Part shown: one piece after another, positions 58,773 through 64,000 of the stretch
Numbering within the stretch: the stretch's first letter is position 1
Layout: each line of letters starts with the position of its first letter
Assembly (NCBI RefSeq): GCF_005405205.1
Contig: NZ_BJDP01000001.1
Span: 186,001-250,000, forward strand
Length of the DNA: 64,000 bases
From: Enterococcus pingfangensis
Lineage (GTDB): Bacteria > Bacillota > Bacilli > Lactobacillales > Enterococcaceae
Reading direction: 5' to 3'
The notes under the pieces: model-generated
Told to the model about the DNA's origin: nothing
The model's database searches: none
What the model saw: only the letters and a program-made list of their open reading frames with translations
Translations under genes and position numbers: made by a program

Positions 58773-58945
58773 AAAAACTCCCTTTCCCGAACGTTATTCA
58801 GAGAACTACGTTTTTTATTCGTTCATTTTTATTATAACGAATTTCCTAAAGAAAAACATCATCTAAAGGCTGCAATCTTATTGATTCGCATTTTTTGTTT
58901 CCATCACGTATAATAAAACCAGCAATTGCAAAGGGGTGTTGCGTT

Positions 58946-59146
58946 ATGAATAGTGGCATTGTTAAATGGTTCGATGAGAAAAAAGGGTATGGCTTTATTA
59001 CCTATGAAGAAAATCAAGAAGTATTTGTTCATTTCACCGCTATTGAAGAAGAAGGATTTAAGACTTTGGACCCTGGTGACGAAGTAGAATTTGTAATTGT
59101 AGAGGGTGCGCGCGGCATGCAAGCGGCTCATGTTAAAAAGAAATAA
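58946..59146 (+). CDS. Cold-shock protein (CspA family)
   Basis: 66 residues from the ATG at 58946, with AAAGGGG 9 nt upstream. Single OB-fold: [16 protein letters not shown] with RNP1 (KGYGFI) and VFVHFTAI with RNP2. It binds single-stranded RNA or DNA and acts as an RNA chaperone. The ending [15 protein letters not shown] is usual for the family. Confidence 0.95.
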   Translation: MNSGIVKWFDEKKGYGFITYEENQEVFVHFTAIEEEGFKTLDPGDEVEFVIVEGARGMQAAHVKKK

Positions 59147-59184
59147 ACGAAAAGATCAGTTACGGCTGATCTTTTCGTTTATTT
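59141..59184. terminator. Bidirectional terminator between csp and ebsA
   Basis: Perfect 19-bp stem AAATAAACGAAAAGATCAG and its complement, 6-nt loop. It includes the stop of the csp gene and the last codons of the converging gene. Confidence 0.9.
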
Positions 59185-59590
59185 CTTTCACCTGTATTTC
59201 CGGATAAAATGCAGTAAAATCTTTGATAAATGCGGCTTTTCTTTTCTTCGTCATCGCAAAATGAAACGATGTTCCGCTAAGACCTTTCCGTTGGATGATG
59301 ATACCATCTTTGCAAAGGACTAAATAATCGATATGCTCTCGCAAGACGGTCTCACGTCGCCAAAGTCTGGAATACCGAACCTTTATCCCGGATTCTTCCA
59401 AAAACAAATAACGATGCAGTCCGACTAAGGCAAATACGATAAATATCCCAAGGAAAATATTTCCTTTTAAATAAGGATGTGTTTTTTCTAAAGTCAGAAT
59501 CAGACCATAAAAAAGAATAATAAAAGTCACTGACCAATAAATAATACTAATGGATAACTCCGGTTGCCAAAAATAGCGTTTTCTTTGCAT
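59156..59590 (-). CDS. ebsA: EbsA-like membrane protein
   Basis: 144 residues with two membrane helices (about 13-33 and 44-60) and a soluble C-terminal part (GIKVRYSRLWRRETVLREHI...). Sequence style and its place beside an RNase-H-like gene match EbsA, first named as a pore-forming protein of the E. faecalis ebs locus; the molecular role is not well established. Starts ATG at 59590 in a gap shared with the divergent gene. Confidence 0.72.
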   Translation of the reverse strand: MQRKRYFWQPELSISIIYWSVTFIILFYGLILTLEKTHPYLKGNIFLGIFIVFALVGLHRYLFLEESGIKVRYSRLWRRETVLREHIDYLVLCKDGIIIQRKGLSGTSFHFAMTKKRKAAFIKDFTAFYPEIQVKEINEKISRN

Positions 59591-59622
59591 TTCCTATACC
59601 CCTATTCTAAAGGATGATTATT

Positions 59623-60009
59623 ATGTTAAAAGTTTTCACTGATGCCGCAACAAATTTAGAAAAAAGCGGCGGCGGTATTCTGATTATTTCTAATAAGCAA
59701 AAACAACTAGCGATTTCATTACCCGAAAAAAATAACCACCAGGCGGAGCTGGCCGTGATCCTTTATGCGTTGAATTATTTGATCGATCACAACTTAAATA
59801 ACCAGTCAATTTTGCTTTATTCCGATAGTAAAACTGCAATAAAAATTTTAGACCAAGGACAAACAAAAAACAAGCTCTTCTTGCCATATTTATCAGAGTT
59901 TAATGAATTGGCGCCTAAATTTCCTTTATTAGTCCTTCAATGGATCCCTGAGGCAAAAAATAAAGGGGCGGACAATTTAGCCCGCCAAGGATTGCGAAAA
60001 AAATTATAA
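59623..60009 (+). CDS. ebsB: RNase HI-like protein (EbsB-like)
   Basis: 128 residues from the ATG at 59623 (AAGGA 8 nt upstream). RNase H fold with a complete acidic set: Asp7 (FTDAATN), Glu42 (HQAEL), Asp68 (YSDSK), Asp117 (GADNLARQG). It therefore probably cleaves RNA in RNA/DNA hybrids, although the E. faecalis neighbour EbsB was called a cell-wall enzyme. It converges on cls. Confidence 0.78.
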   Translation: MLKVFTDAATNLEKSGGGILIISNKQKQLAISLPEKNNHQAELAVILYALNYLIDHNLNNQSILLYSDSKTAIKILDQGQTKNKLFLPYLSEFNELAPKFPLLVLQWIPEAKNKGADNLARQGLRKKL

Positions 60010-61464
60010 AACCGGTGACAGCAGCCGTGAAAAATGCTGTTTGAATGTCAGCCAATGAGATTGCGCAGCGATCATTTCATCTGTTAACAAAATGCATTCT
60101 TTCATATCTTCCTCAAAAATTTTACGGAATAATTGCGCAACTTCCGGATCATAGATGAAACTGCTGACTTCAAAGTTTAGTTCGTAACTGCGGATATCTT
60201 GATTGGTTGACCCAAATGTCGCCAACTCATCATCCACCACGATCGTTTTAGCATGAAGAAAACCGTCGGCATAATGATAGATCTTGACTCCGCGCTGATG
60301 CAAGTAATTGGCATAATATTGCGTTGCTCGATAGATAAAAGGATGATCCGGCATATTAGGAATCATGATCCGAACATCGATCCCAGAACGAACCGCGATC
60401 AAGATAGCAGAAATCATCGTCTCATCTGGAACAAGGTAAGGACTCTGGATCCAAACACTTTTTTCAGCCGCTAAAATCAGCCGGACAAAGCCGTCTTTGA
60501 TGATCTGTTCACTGGAATCTGGGCCATCCGCAACAATTTGCATTGGTACGCCTTTTTTGATTTGTTTTTGCGGCAAAACAAAATATTCCGGTAAATAACT
60601 CATTTTTTCAGACTTGTTTGTGACTGACGCATTCCAATCGCGAATAAAGATTTCTTGCAGCGTAAAACTTGCCGTTCCTTCAATTCTTCCGTGAGTATCC
60701 CGCCATCTGCCGAAACGATCAGATTCTCCAAGATACTGATCCCCAACATTGAAGCCCCCGGTCCAACTGATTGCACCATCGACTACAACAATTTTTCGGT
60801 GCAAATGATAATTCAAACGTGTTTTAGCTAAAATATTTCTGGAAGTAATAAATGGTGTCACTCGTCCGCCATTTTTAATCAACGTTTCAAAAAACTTTTT
60901 ATTCGTTTTCGGTGCTCCCCAGGGATCATAGATCATTCGGACTTCGATTCCTTGTGTGGCTTTTTCCTCAAGGATACGCATAAAACGATTGCCGATGCGG
61001 TCATTAAAAAAAGCATAATATTCTACATGGATCGTCTTTTGTGCTTGGCGTAGATCGACAAACAAACGCTCAAATTTTTCTGTTCCATCCAAAAAAAATT
61101 CCAAGTCATTTCGAATCGCTAATGGGGATTCATCCAAATTTTTGAAATACTTCACTAACGATTGGACCGCTGGATACAATTGATCCGGTTCGTTATGATC
61201 CACGTGCTGATTGTCTTTTTGGATAATTTCATTGATTTCTTTTACCCGCTCAGCATCGCCTTGTTCAAAACGATACATCGTTTCTCCATCGATTCCGCGA
61301 CCGCAAAAAGCATAGATCAAAAATCCGATCACTGGCAAAAAAATCAATGTTAACAGCCAAGCCCAAATCGTCGTGATATTCCGAGGTTTACGAAAAACGG
61401 TGACCATTGCACCCACAGCATTAATAACAAAGATCAAAAAAATAATCTGCTCAATAATTCCCAA
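60004..61464 (-). CDS. cls: Cardiolipin synthase
   Basis: 486 residues from a TTG at 61464, chosen because AGAGGGG lies 5 nt upstream and the protein then begins GIIEQIIFLIFVINAVGA; an ATG at 61497 has no ribosome site. Two N-terminal helices (about 3-22 and 32-53) anchor it. Two PLD/HKD motifs: HLHRKIVVVDG near His222 and FLHAKTIVVDD near His404. It joins two phosphatidylglycerols into cardiolipin. Its last 6 bases overlap ebsB. Confidence 0.93.
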   Translation of the reverse strand: MGIIEQIIFLIFVINAVGAMVTVFRKPRNITTIWAWLLTLIFLPVIGFLIYAFCGRGIDGETMYRFEQGDAERVKEINEIIQKDNQHVDHNEPDQLYPAVQSLVKYFKNLDESPLAIRNDLEFFLDGTEKFERLFVDLRQAQKTIHVEYYAFFNDRIGNRFMRILEEKATQGIEVRMIYDPWGAPKTNKKFFETLIKNGGRVTPFITSRNILAKTRLNYHLHRKIVVVDGAISWTGGFNVGDQYLGESDRFGRWRDTHGRIEGTASFTLQEIFIRDWNASVTNKSEKMSYLPEYFVLPQKQIKKGVPMQIVADGPDSSEQIIKDGFVRLILAAEKSVWIQSPYLVPDETMISAILIAVRSGIDVRIMIPNMPDHPFIYRATQYYANYLHQRGVKIYHYADGFLHAKTIVVDDELATFGSTNQDIRSYELNFEVSSFIYDPEVAQLFRKIFEEDMKECILLTDEMIAAQSHWLTFKQHFSRLLSPVL

Positions 61465-61650
61465 ATGATCCCCTCTTTTCTCAAAATAAGTGCTCATTAA
61501 GATTATACCTAAAGCATCCGAACATTAAAAGAAAACATGGCGCTAAAACAGTGTTTTCTCATTTCAAGTAAGCCACTAATGAGTTCGCTCCCAGAATTAA
61601 AATAATTGATTGGCTAATTAAAAAAGATTTTTTGCTAAATAGTTATTTGA

Positions 61651-61682
61651 AAAAAAGGTCGTGACGATTTTTGTCACAACCT
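61651..61682 (-). terminator. Terminator of alaS
   Basis: AGGTCGTGAC / GTCACAACCT stem (one G-U pair) with a 7-nt loop and, on the minus strand, CTTTTTTTC. The stop of alaS is about 12 nt upstream. Confidence 0.85.
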
Positions 61683-61693
61683 CTCATTATAAA

Positions 61694-64000
61694 TTATGCT
61701 AACCAGTTGGCTACTTCAGCTAATGCATCAGACAACCCTGCTGGATTTTTACCACCGGCTTGCGCCATATCTGGACGACCGCCGCCGCCGCCGCCAACTT
61801 TTGGCGCGATTGCTTTGATCAAGTCGCCAGCTTTCAATCCTTTTGTGTTCGCTGCTGGGCTCATTGCAGCTAAAAGATTTACTTTTTCACCTTGAACTGT
61901 TCCAAGAACTAAAACATCTGACAATTCTTTTTGTTTCCATTGATCAGCCAATTGACGCAACTGGTTCATGTCTTTAACGTTGACTTGAGCCGTGATTACC
62001 GTTGTACCGTTGATCTCTTTCACATCTTTAAAGACATCGCCAGCTTGCTGATTCGCTAATTTGGTTGCTAGTTGTTCGGTTTCTTTTTGCAGTTCACGAA
62101 CTTGTTGTTGCAATTGTTCCGTCTTTGCGACAACTTCTTTGATCTGTGGTGATTTTACGATTTGTGCGATTTGCAATAATTGTTCTTCTTCTTCACGGAA
62201 AGCTTCATAAGCTTCTTTTCCGTTCAATGCTTCGATTCGGCGAACGCCTGCCCCAATACCTGATTCAGAAACAATTTTGAATAACCCGATATCCTCTGTA
62301 TTAGCGACATGAGTCCCTCCACATAATTCGATCGACCAATCACCGATGTTTACTACACGCACGTCGTGACCATATTTTTCGCCAAACAATGCCATCGCAC
62401 CCATATTTTTTGCTGTGTCGATATCTGTTTCGATCGTTACGACGGGGATTGCTTCCCAGATTTTTTGATTTACGATTCTTTCCATTTCTTTCAATTCAGC
62501 GGCTGTAACTTGACCAAAATGAGTGAAATCAAAACGTAAATGAGCATCTGTCACTAATGAGCCCGCTTGGTTCGCATGATCGCCTAAAACTTCTTTCAGT
62601 GCTTTGTGCAACACGTGTGTCGCAGTATGATTTTTGATTACTTTATTGTGGAAAGCTTGGTAGACTTGTAAAAAGTAGGTTGCGCCTTCCGTTAACCCTG
62701 CCAGTACCTCAACAGTATGCAAAGCTTGACCGTTTGGTGCTTTTTGGACATCTGTAACGTGTGCGACGATTTTGCCGGCTTGATCGACGATATCTCCCTT
62801 GTCAGCGATTTGGCCCCCCATTTCAGCATAGAAAGGGGTCTCCGCAAAAATCAATTGTGCCTGACCATCTGTTACACTGTCTACGATCGCGTTGTCTTGT
62901 AAAATGACTAATAGTTCGCTCTCACTTTCCAAATGATCGTAGCCAACAAATTTGCTGTTAACCTTGATATCGCCTAAAAGTGCTGTTTGAACGCCCATTG
63001 ATTTTTCAGTTGTCCGAGCGGCACGAGCACGTTCTTTTTGCGCCTGCATCTCTACTTCAAAACCTTCATGATCGACTTTCAAGCCTTCATCTTCTGCGAC
63101 TTCTTCAGTCAGCTCTACCGGGAAACCGAATGTATCATAAAGCTTGAAGATCGTTTTTCCATCCAAAATCGTTTCATTTTTTGCTTTCAATTCGACTAGC
63201 ACATTGTTTAACATGCTCAAGCCGTCATTGATTGTTTCATGGAAACGTTCTTCTTCCGTCCGCACAACTTTTTCAATGAATGCTTCTTGTTGTTTCACTT
63301 CAGGATAGTAACTTACCATGATCTCGCCAACGACTGGAATCAATTTATATAAAAAGGCTTGATCAATTCCTAGTTTCTTCCCATGCATCACAGCACGGCG
63401 TAATAGACGACGTAATACATAGCCGCGCCCTTCGTTTGACGGCAACGCACCATCACCGATTGCAAAAGCTAATGAACGAATATGGTCAGCAATAACTTTG
63501 AAAGAGATGTCTAATTGCTTGTCTACACCATATTTCTTGCCGCTTAATTCTTCTACTTTTCCAATGATTGGTAAAAACAGATCGGTTTCAAAGTTGGTCG
63601 GTGCATCTTGGATGATCGACACCATCCGTTCAAGTCCCATCCCGGTATCAATGTTTTGATGCGGTAATGGTTCATACGTATTTTGAGGCGTATGGTTAAA
63701 TTCAGAAAATACAAGATTCCAAATTTCTAAATAGCGTTCATTTTCTCCGCCAGGATAATTTTCAGGATCGTCTTCAGCTAAATCATTGAAAGATTCGCCG
63801 CGATCATAAAAGATTTCTGAATCCGGACCACTTGGACCCGCGCCGAGATCCCAAAAATTATCTTCAATCTCAACTACGTGATTTGCGGGGATCCCCACTT
63901 CTTCTAACCAAATACGTTTTGCTTCTTTGTCTTCTGGATAAACCGTTACATACAATTTATCTGGATCAAAGCCGATCCAATCAGGCGAGGTCAAGAATTC
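61694..64000 (-). CDS. alaS: Alanyl-tRNA synthetase (5' end missing)
   Basis: The C-terminal 768 residues; the frame runs through the right edge (...EFLTSPDWIGFDPDKL), so about 110 N-terminal residues holding motif 1 are outside. Present: PSNEGRGYVLRRLLRRAVMHG (tRNA recognition), the editing domain with NHTATHVLHKALKE and CGGTHVANTEDIG, and the C-Ala domain ending GGGGGGRPDMAQAGG then KNPAGL. It charges tRNA-Ala and hydrolyses Ser/Gly mischarges. The leader region is not in view. Confidence 0.96.
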   Translation of the reverse strand, partial: EFLTSPDWIGFDPDKLYVTVYPEDKEAKRIWLEEVGIPANHVVEIEDNFWDLGAGPSGPDSEIFYDRGESFNDLAEDDPENYPGGENERYLEIWNLVFSEFNHTPQNTYEPLPHQNIDTGMGLERMVSIIQDAPTNFETDLFLPIIGKVEELSGKKYGVDKQLDISFKVIADHIRSLAFAIGDGALPSNEGRGYVLRRLLRRAVMHGKKLGIDQAFLYKLIPVVGEIMVSYYPEVKQQEAFIEKVVRTEEERFHETINDGLSMLNNVLVELKAKNETILDGKTIFKLYDTFGFPVELTEEVAEDEGLKVDHEGFEVEMQAQKERARAARTTEKSMGVQTALLGDIKVNSKFVGYDHLESESELLVILQDNAIVDSVTDGQAQLIFAETPFYAEMGGQIADKGDIVDQAGKIVAHVTDVQKAPNGQALHTVEVLAGLTEGATYFLQVYQAFHNKVIKNHTATHVLHKALKEVLGDHANQAGSLVTDAHLRFDFTHFGQVTAAELKEMERIVNQKIWEAIPVVTIETDIDTAKNMGAMALFGEKYGHDVRVVNIGDWSIELCGGTHVANTEDIGLFKIVSESGIGAGVRRIEALNGKEAYEAFREEEEQLLQIAQIVKSPQIKEVVAKTEQLQQQVRELQKETEQLATKLANQQAGDVFKDVKEINGTTVITAQVNVKDMNQLRQLADQWKQKELSDVLVLGTVQGEKVNLLAAMSPAANTKGLKAGDLIKAIAPKVGGGGGGRPDMAQAGGKNPAGLSDALAEVANWLA

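Overview
The window reads as a chromosomal stretch of a low-GC Gram-positive coccus, almost certainly Enterococcus. Reasons: a complete sucrose PTS cluster of lactic-acid-bacterial type; the block aroE-aroF-aroB-aroC-tyrA-aroA-aroK-pheA followed by a LytR-CpsA-Psr gene; a PyrR-controlled pyr operon joined to lspA/rluD; and the enterococcal pair ebsA/ebsB. Most genes lie on the minus strand. This is inferred from gene order and protein motifs only; no database was searched.

Layout: (1) 0-10.6 kb, sugar use: an AraC regulator divergent from a GH36 alpha-galactosidase across a perfect 48-bp palindrome, then an oligo-1,6-glucosidase and ScrA (sucrose PTS) divergent from scrB-scrR-scrK, with two ScrR-type operators sitting on the two -35 boxes. 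(2) 10.6-14.3 kb, looser accessory DNA: a decayed IS30-family transposase, an alpha/beta hydrolase, a flavodoxin-fold quinone reductase and a Crp/Fnr regulator. (3) 14.4-22.9 kb: a small membrane protein, a Rossmann NAD(P)-binding protein, a likely vitamin B6 salvage trio (kinase, ECF S component, DUF436), an AAA+/VWA ATPase with a small partner, DegV and an LCP protein. (4) 22.9-34.5 kb: the aromatic amino-acid operon and, upstream of it, an ABC importer (trpXYZ type). (5) 34.5-38.7 kb: an anchored thioredoxin-like protein, a PckA-like protein and RqcH. (6) 38.7-52.5 kb: pyrR-pyrP-pyrB-pyrC-carA-carB-pyrK-pyrD-pyrF-pyrE, an in-frame lspA-rluD fusion and a HEPN-like/CBS protein. (7) 52.6-64 kb: argC-J-B-D, fhs, a cold-shock protein, ebsA, ebsB, cls and the 3' part of alaS.

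The most interesting signal is a pair of sister leader-peptide attenuators. The aro operon begins with a 20-codon ORF ending ...NNYYFSYFR, and the ABC importer begins with an 18-codon ORF containing WQNW. In both, the leader stop codon is followed within 1-3 nt by a chain of mutually exclusive RNA segments (1:2, 2:3, 3:4, then a terminator 4:5) built from the same TTGTATCTATG-type word. The arrangement predicts that a ribosome reaching the stop covers segment 1 and causes termination, while stalling at scarce Tyr/Phe or Trp codons gives readthrough. No T-box motif or TRAP-type repeat is seen there. Each leader carries a second terminator after the first, whose role is unexplained.

The blocks connect metabolically: aro/trp genes control aromatic amino-acid supply and uptake; carAB in the pyr operon supplies carbamoyl phosphate for pyrimidines and, probably, arginine made from the argCJBD ornithine branch; fhs feeds one-carbon units to purine synthesis. 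Steps missing here (3-dehydroquinase, argF/G/H, trp synthesis genes) must lie elsewhere or be absent.
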